A stretch of DNA of 37,676 nucleotides from positions 1 to 37,676 of the forward strand of contig DGBP01000048.1 of NCBI GenBank assembly GCA_002384855.1, written 5' to 3'. Under the pieces are notes generated by a model. That model ran no database searches. It was not told the DNA's origin and saw only the letters and a list, made by a program, of their open reading frames with translations. Position numbers and translations under genes: made by a program. Source of the DNA: Nocardioidaceae bacterium UBA4001. Its GTDB lineage: Bacteria > Actinomycetota > Actinomycetes > Propionibacteriales > Nocardioidaceae. Of this stretch, positions 1 to 8,276 are shown piece after piece. The stretch's first letter is position 1. The number at the start of each line of letters is the position of its first letter.

Positions 1-441
1 GCCGAGCAGCTGCGCGAGACGCTCCCGTCGCAGGTGCGGGTGCTCGTCGTGGCCGACCACGGCATGGTCGACGCTCCGCCGGAGCACCGGGTCGACGTCG
101 ACGACCACCCCGAGCTGACCGACGGCGTGGGCCTGCTCGGCGGCGAGGCGCGGTTCCGCCACCTGTACTGCCGCAGCGGCGCGGTCGACGACGTCGCCTC
201 GACCTGGCGCGAGATCCTCGGCGAGCGTGCGGAGGTCCTCACCCGCGACGAGGCGCTGCGGCGGGGCTGGTTCGGCGAGCTGCACTCCGACGTACGCCCG
301 CGCATCGGCGACGTCCTGGTCGCCTGTCGTGACGACCACGCGGTCCTCAGCCGCTCGGTGTTCCCGGTCGAGACCCGGCTCGTGGGCCTGCACGGGTCGC
401 TCACGTCCGCGGAGATGCTGGTCCCGATGGTCGTGGCCTGA
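1..441 (+). CDS. Alkaline-phosphatase-superfamily phosphodiesterase (C-terminal part, 5' truncated)
   Basis: The reading frame is open from the first base of the window to a TGA at 439-441, giving 146 residues of a gene whose beginning lies outside. The segment VVADHGM (about residues 16-22 of the visible part) is the Asp-His metal-ligand motif of the type-I phosphodiesterase/nucleotide pyrophosphatase branch of the alkaline phosphatase superfamily. The end of the protein has the usual LHGSLTSAEMLVPM-like stretch, where the His is another likely metal ligand. The enzyme would hydrolyse a phosphodiester or pyrophosphate bond with two metal ions; its substrate cannot be inferred. It lies 19 bp upstream of the thymidine kinase gene. 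The family call is secure; the exact activity is not. Confidence 0.8.
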   Translation, partial: AEQLRETLPSQVRVLVVADHGMVDAPPEHRVDVDDHPELTDGVGLLGGEARFRHLYCRSGAVDDVASTWREILGERAEVLTRDEALRRGWFGELHSDVRPRIGDVLVACRDDHAVLSRSVFPVETRLVGLHGSLTSAEMLVPMVVA

Positions 442-446
442 CGTGG

Positions 447-452
447 CATGAT
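447..452 (+). promoter_or_regulatory. Candidate -10 element of the thymidine kinase gene
   Basis: CATGAT resembles the TATGAT form of the -10 consensus and ends 9 nt before the GTG start at 461. That spacing would make the message leaderless. There is no convincing Shine-Dalgarno sequence before this start, which agrees. It is a motif match only. Confidence 0.3.
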
Positions 453-460
453 GCTCGCCC

Positions 461-1123
461 GTGGCTGAACTCCATTTCTTCACCGGCACCATGGACTCGG
501 GCAAGTCCACCCTCGCCCTGCAGACCAACCACAACCACGCGGCGCGTGACCGGGCCGGGAGGATCTTCACCACGCGCGACCGGGCCGGCGAGGCGACCCT
601 GTCGAGCCGCCTGGGACTCACCCACGAGGCGCTCGAGGTCGAGGAGGACTTCGACTTCTGGGACTTCGTCGTGCACTCGCTGACCCACGGCGCCCGGATC
701 GACTACCTCATCTGCGACGAGGCGCAGTTCTACACCGCCGCGCAGATCGAGCAGCTCGCCCGGGTCGTCGACGAGCTGCAGATCGACGTCTTCGCCTTCG
801 GGATCCTCACCGACTTCCGGTCCCGGCTCTTCCCCGGGTCCGCGCGGCTGGTCGAGCTCGCCGACCGGATGAACGTGCTCCAGGTCGAGGCCCTGTGCTG
901 GTGCGGAAAGCGTGCCACCCACAACGCCCGCACCGAGAACGGCGTCATGGTGACCGAGGGCGAGCAGATCGTCGTGGGTGACACCGATGCCGGCGAGGCG
1001 GCGGACGCCGAGGCGGCCGTCGTCGGCTACGAGGTTCTGTGCCGCCAGCACCACCGCCGCAAGCTCACCGCGGCCCGCGCCAAGGCGGTCTCGATGGTCC
1101 CCGACCCGCTGCCCTTCGACTGA
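461..1123 (+). CDS. tdk: Thymidine kinase (TK1 type)
   Basis: This 220-residue protein phosphorylates thymidine to dTMP with ATP in the pyrimidine salvage pathway. It has the Walker A loop GTMDSGKST (residues 9-17), the DEAQF segment (86-90) carrying the catalytic Glu87, and a C-terminal zinc lasso with Cys146/Cys148 (CWC) and Cys194 followed by two His. The length matches bacterial TK1 enzymes. GTG at 461 is preferred because the first residues (MAELHFFTG) fit the canonical N-terminal strand. The rhodanese gene begins 10 bp after the stop, so the two are probably co-transcribed although their functions are unrelated. Confidence 0.95.
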   Translation: MAELHFFTGTMDSGKSTLALQTNHNHAARDRAGRIFTTRDRAGEATLSSRLGLTHEALEVEEDFDFWDFVVHSLTHGARIDYLICDEAQFYTAAQIEQLARVVDELQIDVFAFGILTDFRSRLFPGSARLVELADRMNVLQVEALCWCGKRATHNARTENGVMVTEGEQIVVGDTDAGEAADAEAAVVGYEVLCRQHHRRKLTAARAKAVSMVPDPLPFD

Positions 1124-1133
1124 GGGTCCGGCG

Positions 1134-1961
1134 GTGTCCGACTACCCCCTGATCACCCCGCGCCGGCTCGCCGACCTCGACGGACCGGTGGTCCTGCTCG
1201 ACGTGCGCTGGGCCCTCGGCGGCCCGCCCGGCCACGAGGAGCACCTCCGCGGCCACATCCCCGGGGCGTCGTACGTCGACCTCGAGACCGACCTCGCCGA
1301 CCCGCCGGGGAGCCGAGGCAGGCATCCGCTGCCGGAGCCGGCTCGCTTCCAGGAGGCGATGCGCCGCTGCGGAGTGCGCGGGGACGTGCCGGTGGTGGCG
1401 TACGACGCCGTGGCGGGTACCTCCGCGGCACGCGCCTGGTGGCTGCTGCGCTACCACGGCCATCACGACGTGAAGGTGCTCGACGGCGGCTGGCAGGCAT
1501 GGCTCGAGGACATCGGGACCGTGGAGGAGGGCCCGGTCACGAGCCCGCCCGGCGACCTCACCGTCGAGCCGGGCGGGATGCCGGTGCTCGACGCGGCCGG
1601 GGCCGCCCGGGTCGCCCGCGACGGCGTCCTGGTCGACGCCCGCGCCGCGGAGCGCTTCCGGGGCGAGGTCGAGCCGGTCGACCCGGTCGCGGGTCACGTG
1701 CCCCGTGCCGTCAACGTGCCGACCGAGCTGAACCTGACCGGGCCGGGCGGCAGGTTCAAGGACGCCGCCACTCTGACCGCCGTCTACGAGCTCGCCGGGG
1801 TACGCCCGGGCCGCGAGGTCGGGGTCTACTGCGGGTCCGGGGTCACCGCCTCGCACGACGTGCTGGCGCTCGCCGCGCTCGGTCTCGACGCAGCGTTGTA
1901 CCCCGGCTCGTGGAGCGAGTGGGTGCGCGACCGCCGGCGTCCCGTCGCGACGGGTCGCTGA
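1134..1961 (+). CDS. sseA: Thiosulfate/3-mercaptopyruvate sulfurtransferase (two rhodanese domains)
   Basis: The 275-residue protein has two tandem rhodanese domains. The N-terminal one (about 5-130) has no catalytic cysteine: the loop after VVAYD carries Ala/Gly/Thr. The C-terminal one (about 150-273) has the active-site loop CGSGVTA with Cys233. This is the normal pattern for SseA-type enzymes, which transfer sulfane sulfur from thiosulfate or 3-mercaptopyruvate. The CGSGVTA loop is closer to the mercaptopyruvate type than to the CRxGxx thiosulfate type. The start is the GTG at 1134, preceded by GAGGG; a longer upstream extension in the same frame overlaps tdk and is not needed. Confidence 0.9.
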   Translation: MSDYPLITPRRLADLDGPVVLLDVRWALGGPPGHEEHLRGHIPGASYVDLETDLADPPGSRGRHPLPEPARFQEAMRRCGVRGDVPVVAYDAVAGTSAARAWWLLRYHGHHDVKVLDGGWQAWLEDIGTVEEGPVTSPPGDLTVEPGGMPVLDAAGAARVARDGVLVDARAAERFRGEVEPVDPVAGHVPRAVNVPTELNLTGPGGRFKDAATLTAVYELAGVRPGREVGVYCGSGVTASHDVLALAALGLDAALYPGSWSEWVRDRRRPVATGR

Positions 1962-2077
1962 CGTGGGCCACCTCTCACGTGACCCGGCGGGGCCTGGCTC
2001 GTTGTCGCTGGCGAGGTCGTGGGCCGGCGCGATCAGGGGAGCCGACCCACGACCCCCTGGCGTGACCCGACGCTTGA

Positions 2078-2106
2078 GCCGACGCCTCAGGCCGAGGTCG
2101 GTCGGC
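2078..2106. terminator. Possible terminator between convergent sseA and sepH
   Basis: GCCGAC..CCTC pairs with GAGG..GTCGGC around a 5-nt loop with a small internal bulge (10 pairs in total). It sits in the 164-bp gap between two converging genes. There is no U-tract, which is common in GC-rich actinobacteria. The call is weak. Confidence 0.3.
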
Positions 2107-2125
2107 ACGAAGCCGGGTCGGCGGG

Positions 2126-3184
2126 TCAGTCGGAGCGGCCCCCGCCGAACATGATCTCGTCCCAGCTCGGCACCGATGCCCTGCGGCCCTTGCGGCCGGC
2201 GCGCTTCGCCGGAGACTCCTCCTTCGCAGCCTCGACCTCCGCCTCGGCCTGGGCGGACGACTCCTCGCCGGCCGTGTCCTCGCGACTGGGCTCCTCGGTC
2301 CCGGAGGTCTCGCCGGGCGTGGTCTCTGCGGCCTTGACCGGGCTTCCCTGCGGGCGGTCGCTGGCCTGGGTCGCCATCCAGTCCGCGTCGCCGGAGGGGG
2401 CCAGGCCGTCGGGCCGGGCCTTGGCCCCGCGGCCGCGCACCGCCTTCGCGGCCGGCGTGAGGTCGACGGTCGCCTCCTCGGCCTCGGCGGGGCCGGTGAC
2501 CATCTCGATCGCGTCGTCGCCGAGCGGCAGCTCCTGCTCCGGCCCCACCGCGGAGAGCCTCCTGCCACCGCCCCCGGACGAGGCGGGACGAGACGGCGCG
2601 GCCTTGCGGGCAACGGCCTCGCCGACCAGCCAGCGCGCCTCGTCGTCCTCGGCCACGACGTAGCGGCCCTGGACGTCGAACGTGAACGTGGCCTTCTTGG
2701 GGCGCTCGGCGAGGCGGTACTCCGCGAGCAGGGACCAGCGGCCGTCCTCGCGACGCCAGGAGTCCCAGTCGACCGACGCCGGGTCGACGTTCTTCGCGCG
2801 CAGCTGTTCGGCGACGGCGTCCCAGAGGGTACGGGCCGGGCCCTCGCCGGCCTTCCGGCGCACCGACGCGCGCTGCGCACGGTCGGCGATGTGTGCGCGC
2901 TCGGCGAGCACCGGGGCGGCGTAGGTCATGATCCGGTCGACCGTGGTCTGCGCGGCCTGGGCGACGCTCTCGGGCGTCTCGCCCGCGCGGATCCGAGCCT
3001 GGATGTCGCGGGGCCGCAGTGCGCTGTCCATTCGAATCTCCAACTGGCCGAGTCGTGCGAGGTCACCGCGGAGAGCGGCCCGGAGCTTCTCGTCGGCAGC
3101 GAGGGTGTACTCCTCACCCGAGTCACTGACGAGGACCAGCTTCTTCTTGTCCTCGGTCAGCCCCACGAGTGTGAGGTGCTGCAT
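2126..3184 (-). CDS. sepH: SepH septation regulator (DUF3071)
   Basis: The 352-residue protein starts MQHLTLVGL and has the conserved actinobacterial SepH/DUF3071 N-terminal domain (about 1-165), which contains a helix-turn-helix-like segment (RDIQARIRAGETPESVAQ). A long disordered acidic and Ala/Glu/Pro-rich tail follows. The very C-terminus (SVPSWDEIMFGGG, then a short charged end) is the family's conserved end motif. In Streptomyces and Mycobacterium SepH binds FtsZ and promotes Z-ring assembly. The ATG at 3184 is preceded by AGGAG at good spacing; the open frame continues about 120 codons further upstream but shows no family similarity there. It is divergent from the TRIC channel gene. 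Confidence 0.92.
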   Translation of the reverse strand: MQHLTLVGLTEDKKKLVLVSDSGEEYTLAADEKLRAALRGDLARLGQLEIRMDSALRPRDIQARIRAGETPESVAQAAQTTVDRIMTYAAPVLAERAHIADRAQRASVRRKAGEGPARTLWDAVAEQLRAKNVDPASVDWDSWRREDGRWSLLAEYRLAERPKKATFTFDVQGRYVVAEDDEARWLVGEAVARKAAPSRPASSGGGGRRLSAVGPEQELPLGDDAIEMVTGPAEAEEATVDLTPAAKAVRGRGAKARPDGLAPSGDADWMATQASDRPQGSPVKAAETTPGETSGTEEPSREDTAGEESSAQAEAEVEAAKEESPAKRAGRKGRRASVPSWDEIMFGGGRSD

Positions 3185-3219
3185 CCGGTGGGCTCCTGAT
3201 CTGGTGGTTGTTTCAGGTG

Positions 3220-3225
3220 AGCCTA
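3220..3225 (-). promoter_or_regulatory. Candidate -10 of sepH
   Basis: TAGGCT on the minus strand would give a leader of about 30 nt containing the AGGAG ribosome-binding site in front of the sepH ATG. Confidence 0.35.
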
Positions 3226-3268
3226 CTTGAGGCTCGTGGCGGGGAAGCGCAGTCGGCGCGCGGGTCGC

Positions 3269-3274
3269 TAACCT
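3269..3274 (+). promoter_or_regulatory. Candidate -10 of the TRIC channel gene (leaderless)
   Basis: TAACCT ends 7 nt before the GTG start at 3281. Transcription would start at or next to the start codon, so the message is probably leaderless. No Shine-Dalgarno sequence is visible. Confidence 0.45.
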
Positions 3275-3280
3275 CGGCGG

Positions 3281-3922
3281 GTGCAAACTTCGGTGGAGGG
3301 CCCCGGTGCGCTTCTCGTCGTCCTCGACATGGTCGGGATCTTCGCCTTCGCGATCTCCGGCGGCCTCGTCGCGGTCCGCAAGAGGCTCGACGTCTTCGGG
3401 GTCCTGGTCCTCGCGGCTGCGACCGGCCTCGGCGGCGGGTTCACGCGTGACGTGCTCATCGGCGCCGTCCCCCCGGCGGCGCTGGCGGACTGGCGGTACC
3501 TCGCGGTGCCGGTCGCCGCGGGGATGCTGACGTTCCGCTTCCACCCGGCCCTGGGGAGGATGGAGCGGTTGGTGCTGGTCTTCGACGCGTTCGGTCTCGG
3601 GCTGTTCTGCGTGGTGGGCGCGCTCAAGGCGATGGACTACGGACTCGGGCCGGTGCCCGCCGCGCTGATGGGCGCCGTGACAGCCGTCGGCGGCGGCGTC
3701 GTGCGCGACCTGCTCACCGGGCGCGTACCCGTGGTGCTGCGCAGCGAGCTGTACGCCACGCCCGCTCTGGTGGGTGCGGCACTGGCGGTGGCGGGGGAGT
3801 CGGCGGGCCTTCCTACCTGGGCCTTCGCCGTCCCGGCCGCTGCGGTGGCGAGCACCTGGCGGCTGCTCGCGGTCTGGCGCGGCTGGAACGCGCCGAAGCC
3901 TGCCGGCTCACCGAGCACGTGA
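3281..3922 (+). CDS. TRIC/UPF0126 trimeric intracellular cation channel family membrane protein
   Basis: The 213-residue protein is very hydrophobic with about seven membrane segments and an internal duplication. Each half carries a Gly-rich helix break: GGGFTRDVLIG at about 50-60 and GGGVVRDLLTG at about 130-140. This GGG..RD repeat is the signature of the bacterial UPF0126/YicG family, which crystallography has linked to TRIC cation channels. It probably conducts monovalent cations across the cytoplasmic membrane. It overlaps the next gene by 4 bp (start 3919), so the two may be translationally coupled. Confidence 0.88.
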   Translation: MQTSVEGPGALLVVLDMVGIFAFAISGGLVAVRKRLDVFGVLVLAAATGLGGGFTRDVLIGAVPPAALADWRYLAVPVAAGMLTFRFHPALGRMERLVLVFDAFGLGLFCVVGALKAMDYGLGPVPAALMGAVTAVGGGVVRDLLTGRVPVVLRSELYATPALVGAALAVAGESAGLPTWAFAVPAAAVASTWRLLAVWRGWNAPKPAGSPST

Positions 3923-4431
3923 CCCGATCGTTGCCGACGCGCCAGGAGGAGGGGGCAGACACCGACCCGCGGCGTGCACTAGCGTCCGGACCCGGATGGG
4001 AAAGCAGGTGGTCCACCGTGCCGCTCGGGCAAGGCATCGGAGAGTTGTGGGACGCGCTCAGGGACCGGGTCGAGGTCTCTGGCATCGGTCCCGAGTACCA
4101 GGTCACCGCGGGGTCGTTCGACACCGCGCTCGCCTACGCACGCGAACGGTTCGACGAGCCGGTCGTCCTGGGGCGGCAGGACCGGGCCCGCTGGTGGCCG
4201 CGGGTCACGCTGACGGTGTCGACCGACCCGGCACGGGCCGCGGCAGCGCCGCCGCTGGCCGAGCTCGCCGCTCCCGTCGTACCCGCCCAGCGCCGGCGCC
4301 ACGAGCAGGAGCGTGAGCCGGAGACCGAGCCGGCCGTGGACAGAGCAGGTGCCCTTCCCTCCTCGCTTGAGGCGATCTTCGCCCACCAGGAGGAGCAGCG
4401 CGCGGCCCGTCGGCGCCGGACCGACGCCTGA
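3919..4431 (+). CDS. Hypothetical protein, actinobacterial, charged C-terminus
   Basis: The open frame gives 170 residues from a GTG overlapping the stop of the TRIC gene. A GTG at 4018 (VPLGQGIGELWDALRDRV) would give a more compact 137-residue protein starting right at the amphipathic, conserved-looking part. The middle (about 35-105) looks like a small folded alpha/beta domain. The rest is Ala/Pro/Glu/Arg-rich and probably disordered, ending in a basic helix. I do not recognise the family. Third-position GC is high, so it is probably a real gene; the start is unsettled. Confidence 0.6.
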   Translation: MTRSLPTRQEEGADTDPRRALASGPGWESRWSTVPLGQGIGELWDALRDRVEVSGIGPEYQVTAGSFDTALAYARERFDEPVVLGRQDRARWWPRVTLTVSTDPARAAAAPPLAELAAPVVPAQRRRHEQEREPETEPAVDRAGALPSSLEAIFAHQEEQRAARRRRTDA

Positions 4432-4449
4432 CGGCTCCGTGCCGTCGAC

Positions 4450-6849
4450 TCACCCGCCGGTCAAGGCGGAGCTCGTCCGGTTCTTGCCGACGTGCACCGG
4501 CGCGAGGCGAGGAGCCGCCACGGCGCTGACCACGCCGGTCAGCCAGTACCGGTAGAGCGCGAAGACGAGCACCGCAACCACGGCCGACGCAGCCGGCACA
4601 CCGAGTGCGCAGAGCAGGGCCGTGCAGACGGCCTCGCTCACGACGGGCGCGCTGGGCAGGTTCACGACCGCCAGCAGCAGTCGCGTCCCGGCCAGAGCCA
4701 GGGCGACCACCGAGACCGGCTCCCACGGGCCGACGAACTTGATCGTCGAGGCCAGGGCCAGGACCAGAGCGAGCTCGCCGCCGGTGATGGCTGCGAGAAC
4801 CGCCAGGGCCCGCCCCGGGGTGGCGCGGGCGGCCGTGCGAGCCCGTGCGAGCTCGTCGCGCAGGCTGGTCCGCGGCCACGAACGCCCTGTCTTTCGCCGC
4901 AGCAGCCACGCCAAGACGGCGGAGACCCCGGCGACGGCTGCGAACATCAGCACGGTGCGCCCGTCGTTGAGCTGGAGGCTCTGGTGGTACAGCCCGGCGG
5001 CGAGGCCGCCGAGGACCACGAGAAGCGTCGCGCCGACCTCGGCGGAGAGGACGAGGTCGACGGCCGTGTCGGGGTCCTCGCCGCGCGCTCCGCAGCTGCG
5101 CATGTAGTTGCGCAGGTGGTGCCGCCGCGCGGGCCGGCCCCCGAGGACCTCCGCGGAGCTGGCGAGCGCCGCCGCCGTCGCGGAGCGGCCCACCGCGACC
5201 CGCCGGTGCAGGGCCAGGGTGATGCCGTAGCCGTGGAGCAGCGGGGTCACGACGAAGGCGACGCCGGCGACCGCGACCCACCGCAGCAGCGAGTCCGGGA
5301 GCAGGTCGAGCACCTCCTGCCAGCCCGCGACGGTGAGCAGGACGGCGTACCCGAGGACGGCGAGGAGCGCGGGCAGCCGCAGACGTCGCAGGTCGAGCAC
5401 CTCGGCCGTCGCGTCCGGACCGCCGCCGGCCTCGGCGCGGACGGCGTCGAGCAGCCCCGGGTCCTGGACCAGCTCGTCCCGGGTGCGCGGTGAGAGAGCG
5501 AAGAGCTCCAGCCGGGGCAGCGCCCGGTCGACGGCCTCGTCGCCCAGCACCGACCGCGCCCCGGAGACCGCGCGCTGCGGACCGACAGCGACGGCGAGCG
5601 ACGCGATGAGCTCGGCCACGTCCCCGTCGAGCGAGTTGTCGCTCGCACCCACGCGGCCGCTGAAGAAGTCCACCACCCAGGGCCTCCCCTCCCGGTCGAG
5701 GACCACGTTGCCGCGCACGAGGTCGCGGTGGGCCACCCGACCGTGCCGCAACAACGCCACCTGCGACCAGAGGTCCTCGAGGACGGAGTCTGTGAGCCGT
5801 GGGGGAGCCACCTCCGACAGGTCCCTGCCACCGGGCACCTCCTGCAGGACCACGACGGCCGCGGCCCCGTCGCCGCGCGCCAGCACGACCTGGGGAACCC
5901 GCGCCCCGGTGCTGCGCGCGGCCATCGCGACGGCTGCCTCGTGGTCGGCTGCATCAGGAAGGGACGCGAGTGCGGAGATGTCCCGCCGCTCCCGGGTCGC
6001 GAACACGCGTGACAGCCGGAGCAGCCAGTCGGTGCTCCGGGGGTCGGGGTCCAGGACCTTGGCGAAGAGACGTCGCCCGTCGGTCGTGGTGACCCGGAAC
6101 GGGTGGGACACCCTGGCCTCGACGCGAGCCGGCCGCACGGCGGCGACCTCGAGGCCGAGTCGGGTCAGCATCTCCGTGACCGCCTGGGGGGTGCGCTCGG
6201 GCAGGTCGACCCCCAGCCGCATGTGCACCAGGGTGCCGGCGAACCAGCCGACGGCGAAACCGCCGACCAGGTCCAGCGGGAGGTGCACCCCGCTGTACAT
6301 CCGTCCCATCGCGACCAGCACCGGAACCGCCCACACCACCCGTCGCCACCGCCGGGGAAGGTTGGGCGCGACGACGGCCACGATCGCCGTGGAGACGGCG
6401 GTGTGTCCGGAGACGAAGCCCGCGCCACCGCTGGAGCCGACGCGCATGAGGTCGTCGAGGAAGTCGTCGGGCCGTCCACGCTCGACGAGGATCTTGAGGA
6501 CCTGGGCGAGCGCCCAGGCCCCGGCGCCGGCGAGCATGATGCTGAGCCCGATCCGCGGGCGATGGACCCAGAAGATGACGACCAGCCCGATCACGATCGG
6601 CGCGAACATGTTGCCGAACTGCATGACCGCCTCGAAGAACGGGGCCAGCCAGTCCGGCAGGTCGTTCACCAGCCGGAAGATGTCGGCCTCGAGGGTCGAG
6701 AGGTGGTGACGCTGGATGGCCAGCATGCTGAGCACGAACACGAGGACGGCCAGGCCGACACGGACCAGGTCGCCGGAGTACTCGGGCCTCGGCCTGGTTT
6801 CCCCGCTGCGCCCGGACCTCAACAGGCCGGCGCGGGCCGTCGTGGTCAT
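4450..6849 (-). CDS. PAP2 phosphatase - protein-kinase-like - MprF-like flippase fusion (membrane protein)
   Basis: This 799-residue protein has three parts. Residues 30-215 are a PAP2-type membrane phosphatase with all three signatures: KX6RP (119-127), SGH (147-149) and GRxxxxxHxxxD (182-193). Residues about 240-470 are an aminoglycoside-phosphotransferase/kinase-like fold with HRDLVRGN (374-381) as catalytic loop and DFFSG (394-398) in place of DFG. Residues about 485-780 are a bundle of six to eight helices of the lysylphosphatidylglycerol-synthase-TM/UPF0104 type, a lipid flippase-like domain. The architecture suggests handling of a phosphorylated lipid or lipid-linked sugar at the membrane, but the substrate is unknown. 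It lies 58 bp downstream of the lactone oxidase gene on the same strand. Confidence 0.85.
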   Translation of the reverse strand: MTTTARAGLLRSGRSGETRPRPEYSGDLVRVGLAVLVFVLSMLAIQRHHLSTLEADIFRLVNDLPDWLAPFFEAVMQFGNMFAPIVIGLVVIFWVHRPRIGLSIMLAGAGAWALAQVLKILVERGRPDDFLDDLMRVGSSGGAGFVSGHTAVSTAIVAVVAPNLPRRWRRVVWAVPVLVAMGRMYSGVHLPLDLVGGFAVGWFAGTLVHMRLGVDLPERTPQAVTEMLTRLGLEVAAVRPARVEARVSHPFRVTTTDGRRLFAKVLDPDPRSTDWLLRLSRVFATRERRDISALASLPDAADHEAAVAMAARSTGARVPQVVLARGDGAAAVVVLQEVPGGRDLSEVAPPRLTDSVLEDLWSQVALLRHGRVAHRDLVRGNVVLDREGRPWVVDFFSGRVGASDNSLDGDVAELIASLAVAVGPQRAVSGARSVLGDEAVDRALPRLELFALSPRTRDELVQDPGLLDAVRAEAGGGPDATAEVLDLRRLRLPALLAVLGYAVLLTVAGWQEVLDLLPDSLLRWVAVAGVAFVVTPLLHGYGITLALHRRVAVGRSATAAALASSAEVLGGRPARRHHLRNYMRSCGARGEDPDTAVDLVLSAEVGATLLVVLGGLAAGLYHQSLQLNDGRTVLMFAAVAGVSAVLAWLLRRKTGRSWPRTSLRDELARARTAARATPGRALAVLAAITGGELALVLALASTIKFVGPWEPVSVVALALAGTRLLLAVVNLPSAPVVSEAVCTALLCALGVPAASAVVAVLVFALYRYWLTGVVSAVAAPRLAPVHVGKNRTSSALTGG

Positions 6850-6907
6850 GGGTCAAGGACAGCGCTCGCGTGGCCGGAACACCAGAGGCGTTCGACCCAG
6901 ACGTGAG

Positions 6908-8227
6908 CTAGGGGCCGAGAACACGCTCGAGGTAGGGGTTCGCGAAGATCCGGTCAGGGTCCACCCGGTCACGGACCTGCGCGAAGTCGCCCCAACGTGG
7001 GTAGGACGGGGCGAGGTCCGCGGCACCACGGGTGTGCAGCTTGCCCCAGTGGGGCCGCCCGTCGTGGGCCCGCATGACCTCCTCGACGCCGGCGAAGTAC
7101 GCCCGGTGGTCGCTGCGGGCGTCGACGTGGAAGGCGAGGTAGACGCTGTCCCGGTCGTAGGCCGTCGACAGCCACACCTCGTCGGCGGGAGCCGCGCGGA
7201 CCTCGACGGGGAAGCCGATCCGCCACCCGGAGCGCTCGATCAGCCGCCGTGCCTCGGTCAGGGCGAGCATCCCGGCCTCTCGCGGGACGGCGTACTCCAT
7301 CTCCCGGAACACCACGGTGCGCGGGGCGGTGAAGACGCGGTGGGCCCGGTCGCTGTAGGTGCGCCCAGCCCACGCCCGTGACGACAGCCGGTTCAGACCG
7401 GGCCGGAGCGGGGGTACGACGGCACCGGCCGTCGTGACCCACCCGAACACCGTGTTGGACAGGAACCTGTCCTCGAGCCACTCCCGCCAGGCCGGCAGTG
7501 GACGTGGAGGGTCGAGCGTGCGGTTGTTGCGCTTGACGAAGACCCGGTCGGTGTGGGGGAACCAGTACATGTCGACGTGGTGGTTCTCCTCGACGATCTG
7601 GTCGAAGCCACCGACCGCGCTCGCCCACGGCAGCGGTTCCTCGACGGCCTCGAGCGTGAAGGCCGGTTCGACCTCGACGGTGACCGCGGTGACCACCCCG
7701 ACCGCTCCGAGACCGAGCCGTGCGGCCTCGAACAGCGGCGGGTCATCGCTGGGGGACACCCGGCGCAGGACGCCGTCTGCGGTCGCCAGCTCCAGCGCCG
7801 TCACCTGGGCGGCCAGGGACGCACGCACGCCGCCGGTGCCGTGGGTCCCCGTCGAGATGGCGCCGGCGACGGTCTGCCGGTCGATGTCCCCCATGTTGTG
7901 CAGCGAGAGGCCCAGGTCGGCGAGCGCGGTGTTCAGCACGTGGAGGGGCGTGCCGGCGAGCACGGTGACGGCCATCGCGTCCCGGTCGACCGCGCGGACC
8001 CCGGTCAGGTTCGTCGGCGTGAGCATCCAGCCGTCGGTCAGTGCCACGTCGGTGAACGAGTGGCCTGAGCCGACCATCTTGACCCTCGTGCCCTGCGCCG
8101 CTGCGTCGCTGACGACGGCGGCCACCTCGTCGGGGTCGTGGGGTGCCAGGATGCGTTCCGGCGCGGTCGACGACAGCCGGCACCACGTCCACCACCGCCC
8201 CGCGGCATCCAGCCGGTCCTCACCCAT
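6908..8227 (-). CDS. FAD-linked sugar-1,4-lactone oxidase (D-arabinono-/L-gulono-lactone oxidase family)
   Basis: The 439-residue protein has an N-terminal PCMH-type FAD domain (about 20-190). VGSGHSF (52-58) contains His56, the residue to which FAD is covalently attached in aldonolactone oxidases. The C-terminal ALO domain has the HWGK motif (393-396), which contributes to the active site. Members oxidise aldonolactones or alditols with O2; the M. tuberculosis homologue acts on L-gulono-1,4-lactone. The physiological substrate here is not evident. ATG at 8227 is close behind a TACGAT hexamer (8234-8239, minus), so the message may be leaderless. Confidence 0.88.
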   Translation of the reverse strand: MGEDRLDAAGRWWTWCRLSSTAPERILAPHDPDEVAAVVSDAAAQGTRVKMVGSGHSFTDVALTDGWMLTPTNLTGVRAVDRDAMAVTVLAGTPLHVLNTALADLGLSLHNMGDIDRQTVAGAISTGTHGTGGVRASLAAQVTALELATADGVLRRVSPSDDPPLFEAARLGLGAVGVVTAVTVEVEPAFTLEAVEEPLPWASAVGGFDQIVEENHHVDMYWFPHTDRVFVKRNNRTLDPPRPLPAWREWLEDRFLSNTVFGWVTTAGAVVPPLRPGLNRLSSRAWAGRTYSDRAHRVFTAPRTVVFREMEYAVPREAGMLALTEARRLIERSGWRIGFPVEVRAAPADEVWLSTAYDRDSVYLAFHVDARSDHRAYFAGVEEVMRAHDGRPHWGKLHTRGAADLAPSYPRWGDFAQVRDRVDPDRIFANPYLERVLGP

Positions 8228-8233
8228 GTCCGC

Positions 8234-8239
8234 ATCGTA
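8234..8239 (-). promoter_or_regulatory. Candidate -10 of the lactone oxidase gene (leaderless)
   Basis: TACGAT on the minus strand ends 7 nt before the ATG at 8227, too close for a Shine-Dalgarno leader. Confidence 0.42.
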
Positions 8240-8264
8240 GGGAGGGTCGTCACCAGCAGCCGGT

Positions 8265-8270
8265 CATACT
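8265..8270 (+). promoter_or_regulatory. Candidate -10 of the MpaB-like gene (leaderless)
   Basis: CATACT ends 7 nt before the ATG at 8277. It lies in the short divergent region shared with the lactone oxidase promoter. Confidence 0.38.
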
Positions 8271-8276
8271 CGCTGA

